Shown piece after piece: positions 42,106 to 52,895 of a stretch of DNA of 64,000 bases. Each line of letters opens with the position of its first letter. The stretch's first letter is position 1. The stretch covers positions 365,501 through 429,500 of the forward strand of contig JAJAGP010000336.1 in NCBI GenBank assembly GCA_025084515.1, written 5' to 3'. The translations under genes were made by a program, and so were the position numbers. This stretch comes from Ancistrus triradiatus. Its lineage: Eukaryota; Chordata; Actinopteri; Siluriformes; Loricariidae. Under the pieces are notes generated by a model that worked only from the letters and a program-made list of their open reading frames with translations, searched no databases and was not told the origin of the DNA.

Positions 42106-42470
42106 TGTCACATTGCGCAGGCGTGGACCTGCTTACACCGTTTGCGTAGCTATGCCATTAGCTCTGCTCAGCTTAGAGGCACTGTTAGTTTTTGTTTAAG
42201 TTTCTGTTTCTTTTTTCTTCAGAGGTTGAGTGCGTTTGATTTATACAGCCACAACCAACACGTCCGCCCAGGGTTTGATCCTCAGCCACTGAAGTTGCTT
42301 TCTTTTTGTCATTCTATTTACTTTCTCTTCATTTAGTTACCTTTTTGGTTCACCATTTCCATCTGGAGATAACTGCGATTGTGTCCTAAAATCCTTTTAT
42401 TTTTATTTTCATGGTTTGCCTTAATTTTATTACGGCACTACGGGTTTATTACGGATCACCTTCAGATTAA
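42106..42470 (+). mobile_element. Gypsy 3' LTR, partial
   Basis: Starts TGTCACATTGCGCAGGCG. Its second half (AGGGTTTGATCCTCAGCCAC, TTTTGGTTCACCATTTCC, TCTGGAGATAACTGC, TTCATGGTTTGCC) is clearly related to the solo LTR at 42913-43595 and to 26385-26905. The end is indistinct, because an L2 tail with its CAAGT repeats begins at 42472. Confidence 0.65.
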
Positions 42471-42471
42471 G

Positions 42472-42738
42472 TCAAGTCAAGTCAAGTCAGATCTATTTAT
42501 ATAGCGCTTTTTACAATGGAGCATTGTCTCAAAGCAACTTTACAAGTTTAGATTATCTCCTAATAACTATGTCCAATCCCAAATTGAGCAAACCTAGGGC
42601 GACAGTGGCAAGGAAAAACTCCCTGAATGTTATGAGGAAGAAACCTTGGGAGGACCAAGACTCAAAAAGGGACCCAACCTCCTTGGGTGGCGTAGATGAT
42701 AAATCTAAGAACGAAACTAAAGTCATGGAGTCACATTA
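42472..42738 (-). mobile_element. L2 LINE 3' UTR fragment, antisense
   Basis: (TCAAG)4 at 42475-42494, then CTATTTATATAGCGCTTTTT and the rest of the same 3' UTR as at 9070-9330. Only about 265 bp of the 3' end is present, a typical severely 5'-truncated LINE insertion. It ends at the Tc1 fragment. Confidence 0.88.
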
Positions 42739-43645
42739 ACTGCTAATCCTAGCGGTTCACATACTTTTGCCACTCACTAATATGTAATATTGGATCATTT
42801 TCCTCAATAAATAGATGACCAAGTATAATATTTTTGTCGCATTTGTTTAACTGGTTTCTCTTTATCTACTTTTAGGACTTGTGTGAAAATCTGATGATGT
42901 TTTAGATCATATTGTAACGGTTTGCCATATTAAAAATGAGGGTGAACCGTGAAGACAAAAGAATAAGGAATTTGAGGGCCCAAATGCAGTTAGCTCCAGA
43001 TGAAAAAGGTGAACCAAAATATAAATAAAGAAATAAAACAGTGGTTCACGAAAGGGGAAAAATAAATAAATAAAACAACAAGGAAGCAACCTCAGTGGCT
43101 GGGAATTGAACCCTGGAGGGCAGTGTCAGTAATTAATGGGTTAACTGAATGTGCCACCATACCACTGAGGAAGAAGCAAACAAATAACTAACAAAAAGAT
43201 CGCTATATGAATGCAAAATAAATGCGTTACAGCTTTCCTTATGTTATTTATAATCCCTAACAAAAGGTTACCTCGCACCTCCTGATGCTTTGAGAACTGA
43301 GCCCCTAAACGGACTCAGTCCGTCCGCTCTCCCTAACCAACAATAAAATCAAGGAAGCGGAGAAACTCTTTAAAGAGCGTGAGATGGGTCTCAAATCAAC
43401 GCAGCGCAATGAGAAGCTGTCAGCACGAAAGGGAGCTCTTAAATAACGCCACTGAAAGCTGATGACAATCGTGCCGCAATCACTGAGCGCATGAACGATT
43501 GTGCGCACTGTGTGGATCCCAGTACAATAGCCAAGTTGGCACTACCATCTAGTGTCCGCTTGGGGGACATCCACAGAGTGCTGGGGGTCATTACACATAT
43601 TTATTAAGAAATATAGAAAATTACAAACTTTCCAGGACCACTGTA
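42739..43645 (+). mobile_element. Tc1-like terminal fragment (CAGTGGTGCTTG family) split by a solo LTR
   Basis: 42739-42912 carries the subterminal repeat (GGTTCACATACTTTTGCC, TAATATTGGATCATTTTCC, CTGATGATGTTTTAGATCATAT). 43596-43645 carries its continuation (CATATTTATTAAGAAATATA, ACTTTCCAGGACCACTG) and ends before TA at 43646. Joining across the LTR and one CATAT copy restores the family order, which proves the LTR inserted into this Tc1 piece. Confidence 0.9.
42913..43595 (-). mobile_element. Solo LTR with perfect 5-bp target duplication
   Basis: On the minus strand the 683-bp block starts TGTAATGACCCCC and ends GCAAACCGTTACA. CATAT flanks it at 42908-42912 and 43596-43600, the 5-bp integrase duplication. 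A TTATTTAAGAGC promoter-like box is at about 43436-43447 (minus). No internal genes adjoin, so it is a solo LTR. It shares its 3' half with the LTRs at 26.4-26.9 kb and 42.1 kb. Confidence 0.95.
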
Positions 43646-43865
43646 TACTGAAAATAAGCAGTTGCTGGATCTTTCAGCTTACATACCTATTACCTAGCTA
43701 GCTAGCATTAAACCTATGCAGTTTCAGGAAAATCATGGCTAATATTTACTTGAAGACACCATACAAGCCAGTTGTGTTAGTCCAGGAATTGTATAAGTTT
43801 ATATTAACAGAGTCAGCAAATATCTAGAACTGGTGTTTTAGCTTTAAAAACACAGTAAGATAATT

Positions 43866-44847
43866 CTTCTTCTTCTTCTTCTTCTTCTTCTTTCAGCTTC
43901 TCCCTTTATCAGGGGTCACCACAGCGAGTTAAACGTTTCCACCTCACCCTGTCCTCCACATCCTCTACTCTCACCCCAATTCCCTGCATATCTTCATTTA
44001 CCCCAACCATGTAACTCCTCTTTGGTCTTCCTCTCCGTCTTTTGCCTGGCAGCTCCATCGCCAACATCCTCCATACCAAATATATCCACTATCCCTCCTC
44101 TGCCACATGTCCAAAACATCTCAGCTTCCCTCTCGAATTTTGTCTCCCAATTTTCCAACCTGTGCTGTCCCTCTGATGATCTCATTCCTAATCCTGTCCA
44201 CCCTAGACACTCCTAAAGAGAACCTCAACATCTTAAGTTCTGCCACCTCTAGCTCTGCTTCCTGTCTCTTTGTCAGTGCCACTGTCTCTAAGCCATACAA
44301 CAAGGCTGGTCTCACTACTCTCTTATAAATCTTTCCTTTCACTTTTGCTGCGACCCTTTTGTCACACAACACTCCTGACACTCTTCTCCACCGACTCCAT
44401 CCTTCTTTACCTCCTTTCCACACTCCCAATTTCCTTGGACAGTTGATCCCAAGTACCTGAGCTCCTGGACCTGTGACCACTGACCCCTGTAGCCTGACTG
44501 TTCCACCTGCCTCCCTTTCATTTACACACATGTATTCTGTCTTACTACAGTTTCAGACAACAGTTTCAGTTTCAGTTACAGACTTTCATTCCTCTCCTTT
44601 CCAGATTATACCTCCACCTCTCCAAGTTCTCTTCTACCTGTTCCCTGTTCTCACTACAGATCACAATGTCGTCTGCAAACATCATAGTCCACGGCGATTT
44701 CTGTCTGACCTCATCTGTTAGTCTGTCCATCACCAGAGCAAATAAGAATGGACTCAGGGCCGATCCTTGATGCAGTCCCACCTCTACCTTGAAGCTATCT
44801 TTCACTTCTACAGCACATCTCACCGCTGTCACGCTGTTGTCATACAC
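43866..44847 (-). mobile_element. 5'-truncated RTE-clade LINE with 16-bp target duplication
   Basis: ACACAGTAAGATAATT occurs at 43850-43865 and again at 44848-44863, exactly bounding the element. The 3' tail is (CTT)n/(AAG)n at 43866-43891. The sequence is the same family as 15601-16225 but extends further 5' into the RT core. The long perfect duplication shows an insertion by target-primed reverse transcription that is not very old. Confidence 0.94.
44000..44847 (-). pseudogene. RTE LINE reverse transcriptase, C-terminal half
   Basis: The minus frame 44572-44847 contains VEVGLHQGSALSPFLFALVM and the catalytic MFADDIVICS box. 44121-44531 contains QVLGINCPRKLG, KGKIYKRVVRPALLYGLETV and AELKMLRFSLGVSRVDRIRN. 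The RWFGHV...RGRPK C-terminal block lies further left with frame changes. The endonuclease and N-terminal RT are missing by truncation. At least two frameshifts make it inactive. Confidence 0.9.
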
Positions 44848-44865
44848 ACACAGTAAGATAATTGG

Positions 44866-45137
44866 TATACAGTATTTGCAGTCCCAAGAACATCATCCAA
44901 CCATGAGTTGGGAACATCATACAGTTGTGGTGACCCAACCATGTCATTATTTTATGTTACTTCAGGAAAAGTACATTTTGTATTAACAGCAGCACCAAAG
45001 CTTTGGAATTCATATTTTCACTTTAATTATACAATAAGCAAGCTATCATATTTGCTGTTCCAGTATTCACTTGGGGACATTCACTCAGTGGTAACCCAAG
45101 AGCAGTGTATTAACAATGACAGCAGTAGCAAAGTGTA
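44866..45137 (-). repeat. Dispersed copy of the about 170-bp repeat, inverted
   Basis: On the minus strand this reads TTTGCTACTGCTGTCATTG, ACACTGCTCTTGGGTTACC, CAACTGTATGATGTTCCC, and a second partial unit with TGCTGCTGTTAATACAAAA. These words and their order match the array at 50740-51455. It lies just left of the plus-strand L2 piece. Confidence 0.75.
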
Positions 45138-45257
45138 ATGCTGAACAGAGTTATGCCAGATGCACGCAGATAAAGAAATCTCTGAGGTTTATTTGCAGGC
45201 AAAAACACTGACATCATAGTCAAAGCCAAAAACGAGATTAAAGCCGGCCATGCAGAT

Positions 45258-45447
45258 AAGTCGTTCGCAGGGTACAGGACTTCTTTTAGTTCCTAGAATT
45301 AAAAAAGTCACAGCAGGGGGAAAGGCTTTCTCATACATGGTCCCCCAACTATGGAAAAAACTTCCCACTTTCGTTCGAGACCCAGACACTCTCCAAAGTT
45401 TTAAGTCTAGGCTAAAGACATACCTATTTGTGCAGGCTTTTGACTAG
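45258..45447 (+). pseudogene. L2 ORF C-terminus
   Basis: Reads RSQGTGLLLVPRIKKVTAGG, then KAFSYMVPQLWKKLPTFVRD, PDTLQSFKSRLKTYLFVQAF and a stop at 45445-45447. This is the intact tail of the L2 polymerase, the same block that is broken in the copy at 9.9 kb. Everything 5' of it is missing. Confidence 0.88.
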
Positions 45448-45536
45448 ATTTAGACCAGGATGCATGGCTTGGGTCACTGGGGCCAGAGTCTGGAGTCATG
45501 TCTGGCCTGCCTGCCTTGTCCGTTAGCCGGGAGTGT

Positions 45537-48008
45537 TGTAGCGTGATAGCCGTACCCCCCTCTTTCTTCCCCTTTTCACAAGCCCTAAACCTTTACAACA
45601 CTTCGGAATTCAAAGGCCATCTGGTCCGGATCTTACAGGCTCAAGCAACAAAGGTCGATTCTTTCTACACGCGTTCCAAAAAGGGTCTGTTTAACAGACC
45701 TGTAACCTCAGACATCTCGACGGCATAAAGTGGAGTCAATGTATGCATTTTAAAAGGGGGACTCGCCTTTCCATCCTTCAAGACAAGATTGTGGCAGAAA
45801 GATAAACGCTAAAAACAGGACACAACAAAAAGGTAAAGATAAACGGTTTCCTGACCCCCTCACTGTTGAAACCCCTCCATCACAGCCTTTTGTAAGCCTT
45901 ATCACCCAGGAGGGCGCCAGCAGACAGCCCTGGATTTACATACCAAGAAACGATCGTCGTCCGTTAAGAGGCACAACTCTAATAAAGTGTATTAATCTCC
46001 TGATGGGAAAAAGTCTCTCATCTTCATCGAAACATTTTTATTACAGAACAAATGACATTGGCTTCCTAATGAGTCCAAACATGCCATATTCATTGGATGA
46101 CTCATACAAAGAAGTGGATCAAGGATATTTCGTCATACTCCACACACCATTATATACATGTTAATGAAACTGTCATTATATATACTCAGTTAATGTTTTA
46201 GTATAATGATCTTTATCTTATTCTCTCATTCTTAAAGTGATCCCGGTGATTATTAGAAGAAACAGCTTTTGCCGATATGTATTGATCGCTCTGGGTTTTA
46301 ATACCTTGTTTCATTCCTCATAACAGAACGAATGTGAAGTTATGTACAATGTACCGTTCCTACCTCTTATATTAATCATGTTATGTTAGTATAGTGAATG
46401 CATGTATTGTAGTTAGAATGACTTAAGGATGTCATAGTTTATAGATTCAACTAAGGATTTTATTCTTTCGTAAAAGTGACGTTTTGGGACGTCCTCGGTT
46501 ATGTAGGCAAAAAAGTGCTTCCAAGTTTTGGTCTGTGTAGCGGAACCTACTGACCTATGATGGACATTAGGCAGGACATCGCCACGGAGAGGGGGGATTT
46601 AATGACGAATCGACCTCTCATTGCTAAGTCTGGGCACGAACCCCCGAAATCCCGCCTTAGCCGGAATATACATATAGTCGAGGGCAAGCCAACAATAATC
46701 ATCTTCATCTGCTTTTTATTTCTACTTTTTACTCTTACTTTTTCTTGTTCCTGAAGTTCGTAGTTTCTTTCTTTGTTCCTGAAATGCTCAGCTTTCTTTT
46801 GCAGCATCGTTAATTTAGGCTTAAAAGTTTGAGTTTTCTTTTCTTTATCTTACGCTAAGTTCTTTGTATCCAGCATTCTTAGAAATTCGGTATCGCCGAA
46901 TATTAAGAAATAGTAAGCCAAACCCAAAAGACCGCTACTATACTAGACTACAGTATCGGATGCGTTTTTTTGTTGAAGCTGGTGTGGTACTCGAACGAAC
47001 GCTTGTAACTCTACCTTCACAGCTGGCCAGGGTGGAACCTGAGTTATAAGCCGCAAGTCTAGATCCGGTAAGGTTTAAGACCCCGGAACAACCAGCTCAG
47101 GGAAGGAAGCCGAACCAAAGCGAGGCCCAGCGACGCACACTTGGCTCGCGCCACGACGAAGCCGAAAGCCGGGAAGCTGAACCTCCGGGGGATCCTCCGA
47201 ACCGCCGCTGTGAATCGGAAGAGGGAAATCGCTGGCGATTCCTCCTTGTGGTCTCGGACGAGAGGCTGACGCCCGGCCTCCATTGCATCTTCTTCGCGTT
47301 GAGCCCCGCAACAGGTAAGGCAAGTACCTTGGTGTGTGTTATATGGGTCCCTGATTCTAGAAAATCTTGCGTTTAATCTAAACCAACGCTTCGACATAGA
47401 CTTACCCGCGTCTGACTAGCTTCCACGAAAACCATACGTGACCAACGTAACCTGTTTGATTAAAGTTCACCGTTTTATAACTAGTCTATAATGATCCTTA
47501 GTGGTAGAGATATTTTGATTGTTGAGTTGCACCTACAGTCAATTTGGGGTCTTTGATTTTAATTACTGTGATATGTGCGCTTGCCATTATTCCCCGTTTC
47601 CATACTGTGATTTATACATGCTCATCGTCTTTTCATGATTTGAACTCCGAGATTACATCTTATTACATCAAAATAATTTGTTGGTATTGCTTCTGTTTGA
47701 AGTGAATAAACTTGTTATAAGCTTTTGAACTTGCCTGGAAGTGTGAGATTTGTCATTCAAAGGTCGGGAAAATAAATACTTGGGAGTTCATATTTCCGAG
47801 ACTTAGACGATCAAAGTGTTTTCAATTTTAACTGGTATCCAAATCTACCAGTGAGGTATATTTCATTTTTAATTTCATAATATTTATTCATAATTAAATT
47901 GATTTGGTGGTGCCTGTATTCCTTAATTAGTTAAAATATATCTTAATTAACAAAGTTTAATTAAAAAAATTCAATCTAGACTAAAGTGTAGGCCTAGGTT
48001 TGCTACCA
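45537..48008 (+). mobile_element. Unusual 2.47-kb LTR-like insertion with 5-bp target duplication
   Basis: Bounded by AGTGT at 45532-45536 and 48009-48013. The termini are TGTAGC...GCTACCA (TG...CA, inverted six-base ends). Polyadenylation signals AATAAA lie at 47705-47710 and 47771-47776. A GC-rich block (47080-47320) ends in a consensus splice donor ACAG/GTAAGG (GT at 47315-47316). No internal repeat of the left end is evident, so it reads as one very long LTR, not a two-LTR element. A splice donor inside the LTR is a known feature of foamy-type retroviruses, but the family cannot be named. Two stop-free frames lie in its left part. It disrupts an L2 3' UTR. Confidence 0.72.
45754..46164 (+). 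CDS. Stop-free 136-codon frame in the U3-like part of the long LTR
   Basis: The frame runs from just after TAA at 45751-45753 to TAA at 46162-46164. It has no ATG in its first half, so it would need to be the 3' end of a gene entering U3 from the left or a spliced exon. It is rich in basic and polar residues near the start, then has PWIYIPRNDRRPLRG and YRTNDIGFLMSPNMPYSLDD. I do not recognise it. A preceding frame, open from the LTR start to 45728, ends RSKKGLFNRPVTSDISTA. Frames this long can arise by chance in 64 kb, so coding status is a guess. Confidence 0.25.
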   Translation, partial: KGDSPFHPSRQDCGRKINAKNRTQQKGKDKRFPDPLTVETPPSQPFVSLITQEGASRQPWIYIPRNDRRPLRGTTLIKCINLLMGKSLSSSSKHFYYRTNDIGFLMSPNMPYSLDDSYKEVDQGYFVILHTPLYTC

Positions 48009-48742
48009 AGTGTCGAGTGGGTGGTCTGGCTGAATGTGCTTCGGTCCTAGTGATCTGACTTGTGCATCCTTGCCTTAGACTAAGGGCAGAGCTGGGGGTT
48101 CTAGTCAAAGAGTCTTATGGTGATCAGAGACGTTTGTGTGCGTCTTCTGCCTCCCGTGGGGTTGCCAGTGTCTCATGTGAATCCCTCTTGGCTGTGTTAC
48201 CTACCAGTTCTCCTCTTTCTAGCTATGTTGCTATAGCTATTGCTGCAGGGGTCTCATGCTACACATGGCATCAGTTGATTGAACATGGCATCAGTGATAG
48301 TTAATAGACACTGTGCTATTAATCAATAACAAAATTACATTTTCTGTTTTCTCTCCGAGCTGTGTTCCAGTACCAGTTCCAGCCCCACACATCATGTTCA
48401 TCCGCTGCAGCTTCACTCAAGCTGCTTCCGTCATCAGCTCCAGCCCCATCATACCCGGGCCACTTAATGCCGATGTGCATACTTCACATTTTATTCGAAC
48501 TTTGACTCCATGACTTTAGTTTTGTTCTTAGATTTATCATCTACGCCGCCCAAGGAGGTTGGGTCCCTTTTTGAGTCTTGGTCCTCCCAAGGTTTCTTCC
48601 TATAGCACTCAGGGAGTTTTTCCTTGCCACTGTCGCCCTAGGCTTGCTCAATTTGGGATTGGATGTAGTTATTAGGAGATAATCTAAACTTGTAAAGTTG
48701 CTTTGAGACAATGCTCCATTGAAGATCTGACTTGACTTGATA

Positions 48743-49140
48743 AGTGAACAATACCAAAAGGGTAAAGCAACCCCCAACCATTTATCAGGTGGGGTCGGTA
48801 CACTGAATGGTCAAATACATATATAATGTATATGGAATTTTCCTTGTCAAGGAAACAGAGGAAATACTTGCAGAGATGGCGTGTTTCCATATGGTGTTTA
48901 TAGTAGTAAATGATGAGGTTCAGGTAATCGGAATCAGTACTCAGATTACTTACTGTGCCCATGTAAGAGTTGTCAGCGCGTGGATTTCTGGGAGAGGAGT
49001 CCTGGGTATCCGCCGAGACGAGGGAGGTATACCTGGGTGTGACACAAAGTTCCTTAAGAATATCCCAGCAACATTATCCAGTCTACATAATATTGATAAA
49101 CTTATAACTTAGTACTATAGAAAGAATACTCTCTCTTATA
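48743..49140. other. Unassigned stretch
   Basis: Sequence after the L2 tail with no recognised feature. The 101-codon + frame 48807-49112 shows no motif. Confidence 0.35.
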
Positions 49141-49258
49141 GATGCTGAGAAACTGGTTAGTGCATATATAACTTGGTGACTATATTACTGTAATTCTCTA
49201 CATAGTGGATGTTCTAGTAATTCTCTAAATAAACTTCAATTAATTCAGAATGCAGCAG
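49141..49258 (+). mobile_element. Small L2 LINE fragment
   Basis: GATGCTGAGAAACTGGTTAG, then TATTACTGTAATTCTCTACA and AAACTTCAATTAATTCAGAA match the C-terminal coding region of the local L2 family (compare 10140-10230, minus strand). It ends where a Tc1 fragment begins, inside the IQNAAA-type codons. Confidence 0.72.
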
Positions 49259-49642
49259 CCAAAGTCCATGTTGTCCCAAAACATCACTTCTCTAGGGGAG
49301 ATCTGCATGGAGGAATGGGCCAAAATACCAGCTACAGTGTGTGCGAACCCGTTGAAGACTTACAGGAAATGTTTGACCTCTGTAATTGCCAAGAAAGGTT
49401 ATGTTACAAAGTACTGAGTTGAACTTTTGTTATTGACCAAATACTTATTTTCCATCATAATTTACAATTAAACTCTTTAAAAATCCTACAATGTGATTTC
49501 CTGGATTTTTTTTTTTACTAATTTTTCTCTCATAGTTGAAGTGTACCTAGTGTACCTGGTGAAAATTACAGACCTCTCTCATCCCTCTAAGTAGGAGAAC
49601 TTGCAAAATCAATTGCTGACTAAATCCTTTTTTGCCCAACTG
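49259..49642 (+). mobile_element. 3' end of a Tc1-like element (CAGTGGGGCAAA family)
   Basis: Carries the transposase C-terminus (nucleotides GGGGAGATCTGCATGGAGGA, encoding GEICMEEWAK..., then GCCAAGAAAGGTTATGTTAC) and the 3' subterminal repeat. The end is TTTTTTGCCCAACTG before TA at 49643-49644. The 5' two thirds are missing. Confidence 0.87.
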
Positions 49643-49769
49643 TATGTGATACTTCTTGACTGTGCTGCCTTCTGGTCTTCCCGTTTCTAGCTTTGCTGTT
49701 ATAGATAGTGCTGCCAGAGTCTCATTCACTTCTAGTAATGAAGTAAAGAAAACTAAATAATGATGTGAT

Positions 49770-50240
49770 TTGAAACAGGTGATCTCAACAGGTAATTGTA
49801 ATCATGATATGGTACAAAAGTAGCCAAACTAGGATTGGTCATGATATGGGGTTGTGTCAGTGCCCTTGGCAAAGGTTTACACTTCTTTGATGGCACCATT
49901 AATTCAGAAATGTACGTTGAGATTGTAAAGTAACATAAACTTCTTTCAGGACAACATCTTTTCCAGAGAAAACACATTTTTTTACCTCGTTATTAACGTT
50001 ACATTGCTCCATCTGAACTTTTTTCTGGACTGTGTTGCAGGCCTGAAATGCATGAAATGATTGTTTATTAACAAATTAAATGCTGACCAGAATAAAAAGA
50101 AACATGAAATATCTCTGGTTTATAAATCTGCAATGAAATTAAAATCAAGATAAGGTAACAAACACTGATAAGATCACTTAATGAACACTTTACTTAGCAT
50201 TTTCCATACTGCTCCAACTTTTTCTAATTTGGGGATGGTA
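49770..50240 (+). mobile_element. Internally deleted Tc1-like element (CCCAACTTTTTC family)
   Basis: Starts with the 5' wording GGTGATCTCAACAGGTAATTG and TAATCATGATATGG. It then jumps to GGGGTTGTGTCAGTGCCCTT and CACTTCTTTGATGGCACC (the GCVSALGKG and LHFFDGT codons). It ends with TGTGTTGCAGGCCTGAAATG and the terminal CTCCAACTTTTTCTAATTTG. About two thirds of the transposase is missing. Confidence 0.75.
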
Positions 50241-50245
50241 TCCGT

Positions 50246-50740
50246 TAGCCATAGACTCTTTTAACCTTGACCTGCTCTGAAATGATTTGTTATCACTGTT
50301 TTTAAACTTGCTTGATGGATATGCATACATGCTCTGTGTCCATCATCCTAGGTGACATGAATAATGTTTTATTGTTGTAACAATCAATAAAGGGGAGTGT
50401 TTATTAAACTGCTAGTAGTATTCTCCTTAGATAGTGTGGAGAGGTACCCGTAAGATGCCTGTAATTTGGGCGCAATCCACTTGTATAAACAGTGAAATAT
50501 GTAGCTCTGCTGTGAGGAATGGCAACAATCTAGCGACCTGTGATTGGCATCCACAAAAAAGCACAAACAGAAGGACCTTGATACTGATATTCCTGCAAAC
50601 AAATGTGGCCAGTTACTCATTTCATAACCTTATATTCTGACATCTTGCGGATTTGAAATTATTTTCAGCTTCATATGGTCTAGTGATCAGAGACTGACAT
50701 AATATGCATAATATGCTAGCTATTTTACTGTGGTGAGAAA
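50246..50740. other. Unassigned stretch
   Basis: No gene or repeat recognised. The frames on the two strands at 50384-50640 overlap and neither has a motif. Confidence 0.35.
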
Positions 50741-51455
50741 GCTATCAGCCATCAGAAAGCTGTCAGTTCCAGCACTTTGCTAGTAATGTTGATGTTAGTA
50801 TTACTCCTGGGTTAACATACAAGAATGAAATCCCTGAGCTAACAGAACTGTATGATGTACCCAGGTCAACTCTCAATGATGCTGCTGGGGCTGTAAATTT
50901 ACTAGATAGATTACAGTGTTATTAAAGTTAAAATTCCAACATTGCTTATGTTAATATAAAATGTACTGCAACTGGGGTAACATAAAATAATGAAATCCTC
51001 AGTTCAACATGACTGTACGATGTCTCCAAGACTGGATGATATTATCAGGGCATTTTGTTACTGCTGTTATTATTGAATGCACTGCTCTTGGGTTAACATA
51101 AAAGGTTGAAATCTCAGGGTCAGCATAACTGTATGATGTTCACAGGTCAAGTCCTGGGACTACAAATCTTCTAACTACCTTAATGTGTCATCAAAGCTAA
51201 AATATCAGTTCCAGAACTTTGCTGCTATTGTTAATATAAAATGTACTGTTCCCAAGTTAAGCTAAAATAATCCCAGTGTCAACAAAAATGTATGTTGTCC
51301 CCAGGTCAAGACTGGCTGATGTCCCTGGGACCGCATAATATGCTAACTTGCTAACAGTGTCATTAAAGCTAAAATATCAGTTACAGAACTTTCCTGCTAC
51401 TGTTATCATTAAATGTACCATTCCTGAAGTACCATAAAATAATGAACTTCCAAGT
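50740..51455 (+). repeat. Degenerate tandem array, unit about 170 bp
   Basis: The anchor words CAGTTCCAGAACTTTGCTGC and its variants start at about 50763, 50932, 51049, 51206 and 51378. Full units are therefore about 169-172 bp and some are shortened. Each unit carries CTGCTCTTGGGTTAACATAA-like, CAACTGTATGATGTCCCCAG-like and CTAACAGTGTCATTAAAGCT-like blocks in that order. There is no coding potential. Related single units lie at 44866-45137 (inverted) and 52896-53100. Confidence 0.85.
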
Positions 51456-51477
51456 TGATTACAACTGGCCCAAACAT

Positions 51478-52895
51478 TAATTGAGCAAACCTAGGGCAAC
51501 AGTGACAATGAAAAACTCCCTAAACATTGGCAAAAACCTTGACAGAACCAAGGTTTTTTTTTTCAAAAAGGGACCAAATGTCCTTGGGTAGCCTAGGTGT
51601 GATATGTAAGAATTAAACTATAGTAACTGTTTAAAGAAATATAAGCTAAATAAGTAAATAAATAACATAGAGAACATATATGTATTAAAAGAAAACCTAA
51701 TAATTAAAATAAAATAAAACAATAATATATAGACTTTGATCAATTAAACAGAATACAGTATTATGAATAGTGTAATAAAATAGAAAATAGAAAACTATAA
51801 TATATATTAGGCAATATTATATATATAGATAAAATTCAGGCATTCATTGGCCCAGTACACAGAGTCACTGTAAGATCTCTTGCCCTCAGCAGGAACATTT
51901 TGGTGGCATTGGGATGCATGGTCATGTGGTCTTTGGGGGTGAGGCTGTGGTCTGAGAAATGGTGTGATGGCTGGAACTGATGATAGAAGAGCAATGTGAG
52001 TGAAGCCAGAGCTGAAGAACATATTAATGTGTGGAGTATAACTGGCACCAGAAACAGAGCTCAGAGAGAAAAGAGAACAGGTAATTAGTTGTTGTTATGA
52101 GCACAATGCCTATAACAGAACACATTTGTACAAGTGTAGCAGAGAATTTGGCAATTATAACAGTGTAGCTAGAAAAGGAAGAACCAGAAGGCAACACAGC
52201 CAAGAGGGTTCACACGAGACATCAGTATCCAACAAACCACAGTGATCACACTTGAGAGGCAAGAAGACAATAACCCTATGTCCCAGATCACCAGAAAAAC
52301 CTTTGACTCTGAATCCCCTGGGTCTATGAAGCCCAGGCCACTGGACACTCCCAACCATATGGCCAAGGTATGACAACATAGGCAGGCCAAAGATGAGTCC
52401 AGGCTCCAGCCCCAGGAACCAAAAACATGCATTCAAAAGTCTAACCAAAAGCCTGGGTAAATAAAAATGTTGTAGTCTATACTTGAAAATTGATAGTGTG
52501 TCTGAATCCTGAACTAAAGTGGGAAGTTTATTTCATAGCAGGAAGGCGAGAAAGTACGAGAAAGCCTTAGCCCCTGCTGTGAATTTTTTAATTCTAGGTC
52601 CTGCACCTGTGAACAAAGTACACAAACAAGACTCTACAAGTCCACTCAGCTACTCAGAGGCCATGCAGAGCTTTATATTCAAGATGTATTTTGTAATGTG
52701 AAATCTAACTGGTAACCAGTGCAAAGATTAGAGTTCTAGTTGTCACTTGGTCTGCTGCATTCTGAAGTTTATTTACAGATTTATTAAAGCATCCAGTATG
52801 TAGTCCAACTACCAGGTTATAAACGCATGATCCACTTTCTCAGCATCTATAAGAAAGAGCATTATTTCTAAGTTTAGCAATATTATGTAGACTGG
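51478..52895 (-). mobile_element. L2 LINE 3' portion, antisense, inside the tandem array
   Basis: From the degraded 3' UTR (TTGAGCAAACCTAGGGCAAC) to the C-terminal coding region (AAGTGGGAAGTTTATTTCAT and CATCCAGTATGTAGTCCAAC) at about 52895, the sequence follows the L2 at 9130-10260. It is more diverged than the 42.5 kb copy. Units of the about 170-bp repeat lie on both sides, so the L2 inserted into the array or was carried with it. Confidence 0.8.

Larger units (their letters stand above)
45258..48740 (+). mobile_element. L2 LINE 3' portion, split by a 2.47-kb LTR-like insertion
   Basis: 45258-45536 is the L2 C-terminal coding end and the start of the 3' UTR (ending CTTGTCCGTTAGCCGGGAGTGT). 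48009-48740 continues the same 3' UTR (AGTGTCGAGTGGGTGGTCTGGC ... GAGACAATGCTCCATTG) to the tail CTTGACTTGA. The two parts align with consecutive sequence in the L2 at 9070-12260. The insertion at 45537-48008 is therefore younger than this L2. Confidence 0.88.

Noticed and set aside
47059..47397. Overlapping open frames on the minus strand in a GC-rich block
   Set aside because: They lie antisense to the leader-like, splice-donor-bearing part of the long LTR. The GC-rich composition lowers stop frequency, and no motif is seen.
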